Assembly: GCA_027044735.1 (NCBI GenBank)
Contig: JALUBW010000032.1
Span: 1-19,675, forward strand
DNA from: Anaerolineales bacterium
Lineage (GTDB): Bacteria > Chloroflexota > Anaerolineae > Anaerolineales > DRMV01
Direction: 5' to 3'
DNA: 19,675 nucleotides
Of this stretch, positions 7,620-14,387 are shown piece by piece. The position numbers and the translations under genes were made by a program. Below the pieces are notes generated by a model. That model saw only the letters and a list, made by a program, of their open reading frames with translations. It had not been told where the DNA came from and made no database searches. Each line of letters begins with the position of its first letter. Position 1 is the first letter of the stretch.

Positions 7620-8051
7620 CCGCCGATAGGGGAGCATCAACGCCATCCCAATCAACATCATCCCCTCACCAACCAGCATACCATAACTCTGCACCGCCCC
7701 AAAGTGCGCCTCCTTGGGCCACGTTTGAGAACCCAACCCCAACACGTCGGCCATGACCGAAGCGGCTAAAGTCACGTAGCCACTGGCCAAAATCCGCACA
7801 CCAATTTGGGCTGCTAAGGGCCACGGCTCCCCTCGCCAGGTAAGCCTTAGCGTAGCCGCCGCCGCGCCGGCAAACACCCCCATCCCCACCACCATGAACA
7901 TGATTTGCAAAAAACCCACCTCGGGGCTGTAAGCGAGCCCCAGCCATTCAGGCCGGGCGCCAACCACAAACGCAGCCGCCCCGCCCACGGCCAAAGAGAG
8001 GCTCAAGTGCAAGCGCGGGTCGTTCCACAAACTGCCACCGTTGCTTTTCAT
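7563..8051 (-). CDS. Hypothetical four-helix membrane protein
   Basis: I do not recognise the family. The 162-residue protein has four hydrophobic segments (around LAVGGAAAFVVGA, FLQIMFMVVGMGVFAGAAAA, ILASGYVTLAASVMADVLGL and YGMLVGEGMMLIGMALML) with a basic/polar C-terminal tail rich in His, Arg and Asp. ATG 8051 is chosen over ATG 8078 because AGAGG lies 7 nt upstream of it. It starts 63 bp after the glycosyltransferase gene on the same strand, so the two may be co-transcribed. Its last 57 bp are antisense to the end of the regulator gene; no earlier in-frame stop exists, so either the overlap is real or the tail is dispensable. Confidence 0.65.
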   Translation of the reverse strand: MKSNGGSLWNDPRLHLSLSLAVGGAAAFVVGARPEWLGLAYSPEVGFLQIMFMVVGMGVFAGAAAATLRLTWRGEPWPLAAQIGVRILASGYVTLAASVMADVLGLGSQTWPKEAHFGAVQSYGMLVGEGMMLIGMALMLPYRRLRGQTPSSADEHADHRRP

Positions 8052-8114
8052 AACCGTACCTCTTCGCTGGGCAACCATCCACAGCCCAGCAGCAATAGAA
8101 GCCTGCCGGCACCC

Positions 8115-10022
8115 TTAAGGGGCTGAGTTGAAGGGTTCGCGGAGGTAAATGAAAAGAGGCGCGTCGGGGGCCTCATAAACCAGGTAGAAGACCGCACTGT
8201 CGACCTGCCAACGCGGGCGCACCTGAAAGTCAGGTCGGGTGACGATAAGCGCGCAAGGGGTGAAACGCGGCCAGCGAGAAGCAAAGCCCGCGGTCGCGTT
8301 GTTCACGAACAGGTGCTCCAGCCGCAAATGCGGCTTGGTGGGCGCCAACAAATACCAGAAAATGTATTCCAGAGTGTTGGGGGTAGCCACCAGGCCGATC
8401 TGGTCGCATTGGCTGTTTTGCAAAATGCGCATCCCCTGGGTGTACGGCTCGCGCAAATCGCGCACCGGTCGGAAGAGCCGCTCCTCTTCGTTGGTGTGGA
8501 ATACCGAAAGCGGCCCTCGCAGGGGGTGGTTGCTATTGAGCACCAAAGGCGGCAGCGCCTGCACGACCAACACGGCCAACACCGCGACGGCCAACCACCA
8601 GCGGCGGCGAAACAGGCGCTCTAACGCCCAGGCCATCACCGGCACGGCCAACAAAAACCACGGCAAATGCAGCCGCACCACCCACGGGTTCCATTTGAGC
8701 CACCCGGCAAAGACCACAAAGGCTACGCCCAGCGCCGCGGTGTGCAGCCGGAGGGCGCGTTCCCCGCGCCAAAGCGCCCACAACGCGGCAGGAATCAGCC
8801 ACAACAGGTGATACCAGTTCCCCGCATCGTCTTCGCTGGGGTAATACACCCGCCGGACATGAAAAGTGTGCAAAAGGCTGGTGGTCTGGGGGTCAGAAGG
8901 GGAAAGGTGCAACACGTGTTGGTGAAGGGACTCGACTTCCTGAGCAACCCAGCGGGTCTCGCCCAGGCGTGCGGTGGTGGCATGGACGGCCAGATGACGG
9001 AGCACACCCGAGGCTACAGCGCGCCAGTCGTGGCGCTCGGCCAAGTACTTCTGCCGTATCTGCGGGTCACCTAACGGGTGTCCGAAGACCTCGGTGTTGC
9101 GGTAAAGGGGCCCGGCCACCAGCACCGCGGCCAGCACCGCGGCCAAAGCGGCTTCTCGCCAGGCGTTGCGCTTCCAGACCAGCCACAGCGCCCACAGCCC
9201 CCAGGGCCACAGCCAGAGATACGCCGTGCCCTTGGTTGCCAGGGCCAGCCCCCCGGCCACGCCCGCGGCCACCAGGCAGCCCCGCTGCTCCTGCCGATGA
9301 TAGGCCACTACTGCAAACGCAAAGGCCACCAGCCAGTAGGAAACCACCAGGTCGTTCTGGGTGCTCGCTGCCTGCAGAATGACCATCGGCATGGTTGCGG
9401 CCAGCCATAGGGGCCACAAAGGCCGCACCTGGGGCGCCAACTGGCGGGTGAATTCTGGTAAGATGATCAACACGCTGAGCAACGCCCACCACTGCACCAG
9501 AGCCGCGAAACGGTCGTTCCCGGTCAGCAAATGCAGCCAGAGCACCACTTCTTCAGCCCAGGGAAGTTGATAAATCTGGCGCAAGATGGTGGTGGGGTAA
9601 GGCGCCAGGCTCTTGTTTTGCGCCCAATGGATGACCCGCCCCAGGTGATAGGTAAAGGCGTCGACCGTGTTGGGTGGTGAGGTGAGGGCCAAGAAAGCAG
9701 CCACGGCCAGCACCCCCGCGGGGAAACTCCAGGCCAGCAGATCGCTCTTGCTCCAGCGGCAGTGGGCGCGGCAAAAGGCGCGGCCGCCCTTGAAGCCCAA
9801 GCGGCCATGCCAGCCCAACAACAGCAGCAGCGCGCCGCTGCTGACGGTCAACGCCGCGGCGGGGGTGAGCCACCGCAAGGCGCTCAAAACCTCGGTGGTC
9901 AAAGCCAAAACCAGGCCGAAGAGCAGCGTGGCTACGAAATAAGCCTGCGCGGCCGGCCAACGGTACCGGCGGTACAACGCCAATGCCAACAAAAGCAAAT
10001 CCCCAGGAAGTAACCAGCCCAT
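8115..10022 (-). CDS. Polytopic GT-C (GT39/ArnT-like) glycosyltransferase
   Basis: A 635-residue protein with roughly eleven or more membrane segments. The first large extracytoplasmic loop carries NTVDAFTYHLGRVIHWAQN; an acidic residue in this loop plus a YH(L/M)xRVxHW motif is typical of family-39-like transferases that use polyprenyl-phosphate sugars to glycosylate proteins or envelope lipids. A soluble C-terminal part (after HPLRGPLSVFH) contains two cysteines and probably faces outside. ATG 10022 is supported by AGAGGAGG just upstream. A TAAAAT box at 10110-10105 could be its -10 element. It is followed by the four-helix membrane protein. Donor and acceptor cannot be inferred. Confidence 0.8.
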   Translation of the reverse strand: MGWLLPGDLLLLALALYRRYRWPAAQAYFVATLLFGLVLALTTEVLSALRWLTPAAALTVSSGALLLLLGWHGRLGFKGGRAFCRAHCRWSKSDLLAWSFPAGVLAVAAFLALTSPPNTVDAFTYHLGRVIHWAQNKSLAPYPTTILRQIYQLPWAEEVVLWLHLLTGNDRFAALVQWWALLSVLIILPEFTRQLAPQVRPLWPLWLAATMPMVILQAASTQNDLVVSYWLVAFAFAVVAYHRQEQRGCLVAAGVAGGLALATKGTAYLWLWPWGLWALWLVWKRNAWREAALAAVLAAVLVAGPLYRNTEVFGHPLGDPQIRQKYLAERHDWRAVASGVLRHLAVHATTARLGETRWVAQEVESLHQHVLHLSPSDPQTTSLLHTFHVRRVYYPSEDDAGNWYHLLWLIPAALWALWRGERALRLHTAALGVAFVVFAGWLKWNPWVVRLHLPWFLLAVPVMAWALERLFRRRWWLAVAVLAVLVVQALPPLVLNSNHPLRGPLSVFHTNEEERLFRPVRDLREPYTQGMRILQNSQCDQIGLVATPNTLEYIFWYLLAPTKPHLRLEHLFVNNATAGFASRWPRFTPCALIVTRPDFQVRPRWQVDSAVFYLVYEAPDAPLFIYLREPFNSAP

Positions 10023-10052
10023 GATCCTCCTCTTGCCGGGGCCCTGTGATTC

Positions 10053-10110
10053 GCCGCGTGCCTCGCGGCTCCCCCGCGCCGTTCCAAACGTGCTTGTGAG
10101 GTGTATTTTA
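10053..10110 (-). promoter_or_regulatory. Possible promoter and leader hairpin of the glycosyltransferase gene
   Basis: TAAAAT (10110-10105, minus strand) resembles a -10 box but has no clear -35 hexamer 17 bp upstream. In the presumed leader, GCCGCG and CGCGGC (10053-10058 and 10064-10069) form a 6-bp hairpin. The upstream side abuts the target duplication of the element at 10126, so the insertion replaced whatever lay at and beyond -35. Confidence 0.3.
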
Positions 10111-10125
10111 CCCCATTCTCGCGCC

Positions 10126-10512
10126 GTAACCGTTCAGCGCAAACAAAAGAGAAATCTCAATATCGCAGACGGAAAAACCACAGAAGACACAGAGAAGGCA
10201 CAGAAAATGGGGAGGCGGGAAACGGGATGCGGCTGTTGGCGTCATCTTGTCGACCTCGGCGTTGTTATCCACAGATTGACACAGATTTACGCCGATTGAA
10301 GCAGAAACACAGAAGACACAGAAACGCCACAGAAAACACAGAAATTTTCTCTCTGCGTCTTTGGGCGAGGCATCGCCTCGCCCCTACGCCGCGTCTTTGC
10401 GTTAATCTTGGCGCTCTTTGCGTTTCTTGGCGCCCTTGGCGCCTAAAATTCGCGGCTATCCGTCATTATCCGTGTTCATCCGCGGCCTATTTCCCCAAGG
10501 CTGAACTGTTAT
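10126..10512. mobile_element. MITE-like element, copy C, with perfect 8-bp target duplication
   Basis: A 387-bp element begins GTAACCGTTCAGC (10126-10138) and ends GGCTGAACTGTTAT (10499-10512), imperfect inverted repeats. CTCGCGCC flanks it directly on the left (10118-10125) and on the right (10513-10520), a perfect 8-bp duplication. The interior is nearly identical to copy A at about 170-455 and includes the same GGGCGAGGC-ATC-GCCTCGCCC palindrome (10363-10383). It sits between the divergent glycosyltransferase and nucleoside phosphorylase genes. Open frames across it are not credible genes. Confidence 0.92.
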
Positions 10513-10538
10513 CTCGCGCCACCCTTCGCCCGGGGGAG

Positions 10539-10544
10539 TATAAT
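10539..10544 (+). promoter_or_regulatory. Consensus -10 box for the pyrimidine-nucleoside phosphorylase gene
   Basis: A perfect TATAAT lies 59 nt upstream of the ATG. No recognisable -35 hexamer is 16-18 bp upstream, where the target duplication CTCGCGCC (10513-10520) lies; the element insertion may have displaced an original upstream region. Confidence 0.5.
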
Positions 10545-10602
10545 ACCGACAACGCCGCCGCGGCCGAGCAGATGCGGCACTTTCCCCTTCAAGGAGGCGC
10601 GT

Positions 10603-11907
10603 ATGCGCGCAGTCGACATCATCATCAAAAAACGCGACCGTCTCGAACTCTCTACCCAAGAAATCCAGTTTTTCATCGCTGGCTACACCCAGGGGAATAT
10701 CCCCGATTACCAGGCCGCCGCGTGGGCAATGGCCGTGCTCCTCAACGGGATGACCCCGCGCGAAACCACCGACCTGACCATGGCCATGGCCCATTCCGGC
10801 GACACACTGGACCTTTCGGGTGTGGTAGACATCGCGCTGGACAAACATTCCACCGGCGGCGTGGGCGACAAGACCACGTTGGCCGTGCTGCCCATGGTGG
10901 TCGCCGCGGGCGTGCCCGTGGGCAAAATGTCGGGCCGGGGGCTGGGCTTTAGCGGCGGCACGTTGGATAAATTGGAATCCATCCCCGGCTACCGCACCAA
11001 CCTGACCACCGAAGAATTCCTCCGCCAACTGCGCACCGTGGGCATTGTGCTCACCGGCCAATCGGCCGACCTGGCCCCCGCCGACGGCAAACTTTACGCC
11101 CTGCGGGATGTCACCGGCACGGTGCCCTCGATTCCGCTGATTGCTTCTTCCATCATGAGCAAAAAAATCGCGGCCGGCGCGCAGGGCATTGTGCTGGACG
11201 TGAAAGTGGGCACCGGTGCGTTCATGCAAACCTTGGCCGAGGCGCGCGAACTGGCGCAACTGATGGTCGCCATCGCCCAGCGGGTGGGGCGGCGGGCTAT
11301 CGCCCTGCTTTCGGATATGAACCAGCCTTTGGGCTACGCGGTGGGCAACGCGTTGGAGGTGCGCGAGGCCATCGACACCCTCCACGATCGCGGGCCTGCC
11401 GATTTCCGCGAGCACTGCCTCAAAGTGGCCGCGTACATGCTGATGCTGGGCGGCAAAGCCCAAGACGAAGCCAAAGGCCGTGCCTTGGCCGCCCGCACCC
11501 TGGCCGACGGCAGCGCGTGGGCGGTGTTTCGGCGCCTGGTGGCGGCCCAGGGCGGCGACGTGGCTTTTGTAGACCACCCGGAGCGGCTGCCCACTGCCCG
11601 CCTGCAGGCACCGCTGCCTGCCGCGCAAGACGGCTTTGTGGCCCAAATTCACGCCCGCCTGGTGGGCGAGGCCGCGGTGATCTTGGGCGCCGGCCGCGAG
11701 AAAAAGGGCGACCCCGTGGATCACGCGGTGGGCATTGTAGTGCACAAAAAGGTGGGCGACCCCATCGCCGCGGGCGAACCGGTGCTGACCATCCACGCCA
11801 ACGACGAGGCACGGCTGGCCGAAGCGCGGGCGTTGCTCACCCAGGCCGTGCAGGTGTCCGCTCAGCCGGTCGCCGCGTTGCCGCACTTTCATGGCGTGCT
11901 GATGTAA
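10603..11907 (+). CDS. pdp: Pyrimidine-nucleoside phosphorylase
   Basis: This 434-residue cytoplasmic enzyme reversibly cleaves uridine, thymidine and deoxyuridine with phosphate to base plus (deoxy)ribose 1-phosphate in nucleoside salvage. The family signature [16 protein letters not shown] occupies 110-125. Active-site residues fall at the same numbers as in characterised Geobacillus-type enzymes: Lys81, His82 and Ser83 with the phosphate loop GGVGDKT, Lys108, Thr120, Arg168, Ser183 and Lys187. Full length, with the C-terminal barrel-hybrid domain present ([15 protein letters not shown]). ATG 10603 has AAGGAGG 8 nt upstream. It stands alone on the plus strand between an inserted element and a hairpin. 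Thymidine-specific DeoA is the alternative, but length and residue numbering favour PyNP. Confidence 0.93.
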   Translation: MRAVDIIIKKRDRLELSTQEIQFFIAGYTQGNIPDYQAAAWAMAVLLNGMTPRETTDLTMAMAHSGDTLDLSGVVDIALDKHSTGGVGDKTTLAVLPMVVAAGVPVGKMSGRGLGFSGGTLDKLESIPGYRTNLTTEEFLRQLRTVGIVLTGQSADLAPADGKLYALRDVTGTVPSIPLIASSIMSKKIAAGAQGIVLDVKVGTGAFMQTLAEARELAQLMVAIAQRVGRRAIALLSDMNQPLGYAVGNALEVREAIDTLHDRGPADFREHCLKVAAYMLMLGGKAQDEAKGRALAARTLADGSAWAVFRRLVAAQGGDVAFVDHPERLPTARLQAPLPAAQDGFVAQIHARLVGEAAVILGAGREKKGDPVDHAVGIVVHKKVGDPIAAGEPVLTIHANDEARLAEARALLTQAVQVSAQPVAALPHFHGVLM

Positions 11908-11927
11908 TTTCCCCCCACACCCCACGC

Positions 11928-11961
11928 GTCGACGGGGCGAGCAGATGCTCGCCCCGTCGAC
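11928..11961. terminator. Long perfect hairpin between convergent pdp and degV-like genes
   Basis: The arms GTCGACGGGGCGAGCA and TGCTCGCCCCGTCGAC are perfectly complementary over 16 bp with a 2-nt centre, so four or more inner bases would form the loop. It lies 20 bp past the pdp stop and 37 bp past the opposing stop. Neither side has a T tract, so it may be a bidirectional transcription barrier or a REP-like palindrome rather than a classic terminator. A smaller hairpin, GGGAG-TCT-CTCCC, follows at 11976-11988. Confidence 0.6.
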
Positions 11962-11998
11962 TTGGATGGATGGAGGGGAGTCTCTCCCAATTATAACC

Positions 11999-12850
11999 TT
12001 ACATTCCAGCAACATACACCAGCCCGACCCCCTCGGGCCCGACGTGCGTGCCCACCACCGGGCTGACCATGCTGAGGAAACTTTCTTCGACCTCTACCCG
12101 GCGGGCGAGTTGCTCCAGCAGGCTTTGCGCCTCTTCGGTGGCGCCCGTGTGGATGGCGCTCAGGCGCACGGGGCGGCGGTCGCCAATGCGTTCTACCGTG
12201 ATGTCGGCGATGCGTTGGATGACCTTGCGGCGGGTGCGCACTTTTTCCAACGGTTCTACCCGGCCGCCGCGCACTTCCAAAATGGGTTTGATGCGCAGCA
12301 AGGTGCCAAACCAGCGGCTGGCCCCGCCAATGCGTCCCCCCCGGTGGAGGTATTCCAGCGTCGGCACCATGAGCAGCAGCCCGCTGTGCTCCCGGGCTTG
12401 CTCCGCGATGGCCTGGCATTCGGCCAGCGTGGCGCCCGCGGCCGCAGCCCGAGCGGCCAAAAGCGCGTGGAAGCCGGTTTCCATCGCGGTGGAAAGCGAA
12501 TCGACGATCGCGATGTTCTCTGCCCCCAGCATGGCTTTGGCCTGCTCTGCGGAATTGAGGGTGCCCGACATTTTGGAAGAGATGACCACTGTCAAAATGT
12601 CGTAACCTTCGTCCAACAGCGATTGGAAGACGTCCACGAAATCTTGTGCTGGTGGCTGGGAAGTAGTGGGCAGGGTTTTGGAAGTACGCAGGCGCTGATA
12701 AAAGGCTTCGGGCGTCAGGTCGACGCCGTCAAGGAAAATTTCTCCATCCCAGACCACCCGCAGCGGCACCACCCGCAGGGGGTATTGGGCAACCATATCG
12801 GGGGGGATGGAAGCGGTGCTGTCGGTAACTACAGCCACAGGTTTGCTCAT
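11999..12850 (-). CDS. DegV-family fatty-acid-binding protein, second of a tandem pair
   Basis: A 283-residue DegV protein: VTDSTASIP (8-16), a DGVDLTPEAFY segment, VVISSKMSGT, the RGGRIGGASRW motif, KPILEVRGG and a C-terminal GTHVGPEGVGLVY. DegV/FakB proteins bind a fatty acid in a deep cleft; in Firmicutes they present it to the kinase FakA for phosphorylation and lipid synthesis. No FakA-like gene is in the window. ATG 12850 has GAGGTG 4-5 nt upstream. It begins 26 bp after the first DegV gene and is the same length (283 aa), with clear similarity throughout, so it arose by tandem duplication. Lipid preference is unknown. Confidence 0.92.
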   Translation of the reverse strand: MSKPVAVVTDSTASIPPDMVAQYPLRVVPLRVVWDGEIFLDGVDLTPEAFYQRLRTSKTLPTTSQPPAQDFVDVFQSLLDEGYDILTVVISSKMSGTLNSAEQAKAMLGAENIAIVDSLSTAMETGFHALLAARAAAAGATLAECQAIAEQAREHSGLLLMVPTLEYLHRGGRIGGASRWFGTLLRIKPILEVRGGRVEPLEKVRTRRKVIQRIADITVERIGDRRPVRLSAIHTGATEEAQSLLEQLARRVEVEESFLSMVSPVVGTHVGPEGVGLVYVAGM

Positions 12851-12876
12851 CTCACACCTCGTCGAAGGGATAAAGA

Positions 12877-13728
12877 CTAAAGCCCGGCCAGGTAGGTCAG
12901 GGCTACGGTGCCGGGGCCGACGTGCGCGCCGACCACGGGGCTGACGTCAGAAAGCAAAACCTCGACCGGCTGGAGCCGCGCTTCCGCCGCGGCCAACACC
13001 TGTTGCGCCATGGCCTCGGCGTTGGTGTGCTGCGCGGCGAGGCGGATGGGCTGCTGGCCTTCCAGGCGCTCGACCACGATGTCTACCAGGCGTTGCAGGG
13101 CTTTGCGCTGGGTGCGTACTTTTTCCAGCGGCGAAACCTGGCCGTCGCGCACTTCCAAAATGGGCTTCAGGCGGAGCATGGTGCCCGCCCAGCGGCTGGC
13201 CCGGCCGATGCGCCCCCCGCGCTGGAGAAACTCCAACGTGTCCACCGCCATCACTACGCCTGTGCGCGCCTGGGCTTGCTCGGCCACCTGCCGACATTCT
13301 GCTAACGACGCGCCGGCTTCCGCGGCTCGCGCCGCGGCCAGCACCTGAAAGCCCAAGGCCATCGCAGTGGTGCGCGAATCTACCACTTCAATGGACGCCT
13401 GGGGGAACGCCTCTTTGGCTTGTATGGCGGCCTGGTAGGTGCCCGACATGGCGGAAGAAATCACCACGGCCAACACGTCGTAACCCCCGCCGACCAGTTC
13501 GCCGAAAATTTCTACGAACGACATCACCGAGGGCTGGGTGCTGCGGGGCAACGTCTTGGCCTGCGCCAAGCGTTGGTAGAAGACCGCGGGGGTGATGTCG
13601 ACCCCGTCGCGGAAACTCTCTTCCCCCCACAGCAAAATTTGCGGTGCGACCCGGATGCGGTAGCGCGAGGCCAACGCTGCCGGGATAGAAGCCGTGCTAT
13701 CGGTAACCAGAGCAACAGGGCGAGGCAT
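12877..13728 (-). CDS. DegV-family fatty-acid-binding protein, first of a tandem pair
   Basis: This 283-residue paralogue of the next gene carries VTDSTASIP, DGVDITPAVFYQRL, VVISSAMSGT, RGGRIGRASRW, KPILEVRDG and GAHVGPGTVALTY. ATG 13728 is the start because GGAGGAG lies 3-4 nt upstream; the in-frame TTG at 13740 falls on the ribosome site itself. Roughly half of the residues match the neighbouring copy by eye, with the differences concentrated in the stretches lining the lipid cleft of known DegV structures and in the surface between domains, which would fit two acyl-chain preferences as known for FakB1/FakB2. That division of labour is inference. Confidence 0.92.
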   Translation of the reverse strand: MPRPVALVTDSTASIPAALASRYRIRVAPQILLWGEESFRDGVDITPAVFYQRLAQAKTLPRSTQPSVMSFVEIFGELVGGGYDVLAVVISSAMSGTYQAAIQAKEAFPQASIEVVDSRTTAMALGFQVLAAARAAEAGASLAECRQVAEQAQARTGVVMAVDTLEFLQRGGRIGRASRWAGTMLRLKPILEVRDGQVSPLEKVRTQRKALQRLVDIVVERLEGQQPIRLAAQHTNAEAMAQQVLAAAEARLQPVEVLLSDVSPVVGAHVGPGTVALTYLAGL

Positions 13729-13744
13729 AGGCTCCTCCAAAGCA

Positions 13745-13890
13745 GGCGCAACAACCCAGAGAGGGACGCAAAGAAAACATCAGCGTGCAGAGGGGATTTC
13801 CCCCCAATCTCTCTCGCCTTTTGTTTTCTGTGGCTTTCGCTCTGCCGCTGCGCAACCTGCGGTTTTCTTGGCCAGAACTGAGCAGATACA
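13745..13890. repeat. Degenerate intergenic repeat copy
   Basis: CTGCGCAACCTGCGGTTTTC (13848-13867) followed by TTGGCCAGAACTG resembles the right ends of copies B and E (GCGCAATCTGTGGTTTCTCC, then AAGGCTGAAC). The left part (CAGAGAGGGACGCAAAG) resembles internal ACAGA units. No intact terminal repeats or duplication are visible, so this is an old or rearranged copy. It occupies the 5' region of the DegV pair; I see no clear promoter in it. Confidence 0.5.
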
Positions 13891-13939
13891 CACTGCACTT
13901 AAAACCATAACCCCCTTGAGAAGAAATGGTTACGCCTGC

Positions 13940-14207
13940 GCAACGATTCCGTCACAAGGGAGTAGACCACGGATAACACGGAGCGCCACGGATGCGCACG
14001 GGTTTTTGGGGTCGCCAAGGGGCGCAAAGGAACGCAAAGGTAACTGTTCAGCCTCAAAGAGACGCTGCGGATGACGCAGACAGAAAACCACAGAAGACAC
14101 AGGAAGAGGGATGCGACCGTTGGCGTCATTTTGGCGACCTTGGCGCCCTAAAATCCGCGTCTATCCGCCATCATCCGTGGGCTGTTTTTCAAAGGCCGAA
14201 CAGTTAC
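13940..14207. mobile_element. Composite MITE-like element, copy D, inserted in the tail of the 59-aa gene
   Basis: The right end GGCCGAACAGTTAC (14194-14207) is an intact terminal repeat. A perfect consensus end GTAACTGTTCAGCC lies inside at 14040-14053, and a decayed left end GCAACGATTCCGTC lies at 13940-13953, followed by the same CACAAGGGA-TAGACC stretch seen at 16786. The sequence flanking the outer pair is ACGCCTGC (13932-13939) and ACGCCTTG (14208-14215), 6 of 8 matching; the inner end is preceded by ACGCAAAG, matching only 4 of 8. The best reading is two fused or nested copies with an aged duplication. Confidence 0.7.
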
Positions 14208-14383
14208 ACGCCTTGCGGGGGCGCCAAAATCAGAGCATTGGCCAGGGCAAACAGCCCCAACAGCCCTATCGTCAGCCCCCGTTGCCCGGCTTGAGCCGTC
14301 CAATACATGGCGCCCGCGCTGCCCAACATGAGCGCCAAAGCCACCGTATGCACCACAAACTTGCGCCGTGCGCCTTGCCTCAT
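14204..14383 (-). CDS. 59-residue membrane peptide coupled to the lactate permease gene
   Basis: Not recognised as a known family. It starts MRQGARRKFVVHTVALALM and has two hydrophobic segments (about 9-26 and 35-54) separated by YWTAQAGQRG; the basic N-terminus predicts a cytoplasmic start and a hairpin topology. ATG 14383 has GGGGAGG 8 nt upstream, and that ribosome site lies in the last codons of the permease gene, whose TAA is 4 nt before the ATG, so the two are translationally coupled. Its TAA (14206-14204) is inside the terminal repeat of element D, so insertion probably replaced the original C-terminus. It could be an accessory subunit of the permease; that is inference. Confidence 0.7.
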   Translation of the reverse strand: MRQGARRKFVVHTVALALMLGSAGAMYWTAQAGQRGLTIGLLGLFALANALILAPPQGV

Positions 14384-14387
14384 CGTG

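Noticed and set aside
10456..12015. 519-codon frame antisense to pdp
   Set aside because: It is the mirror of a GC-rich coding region with low-complexity His/Gly-rich translation; pdp is unambiguous on the other strand.
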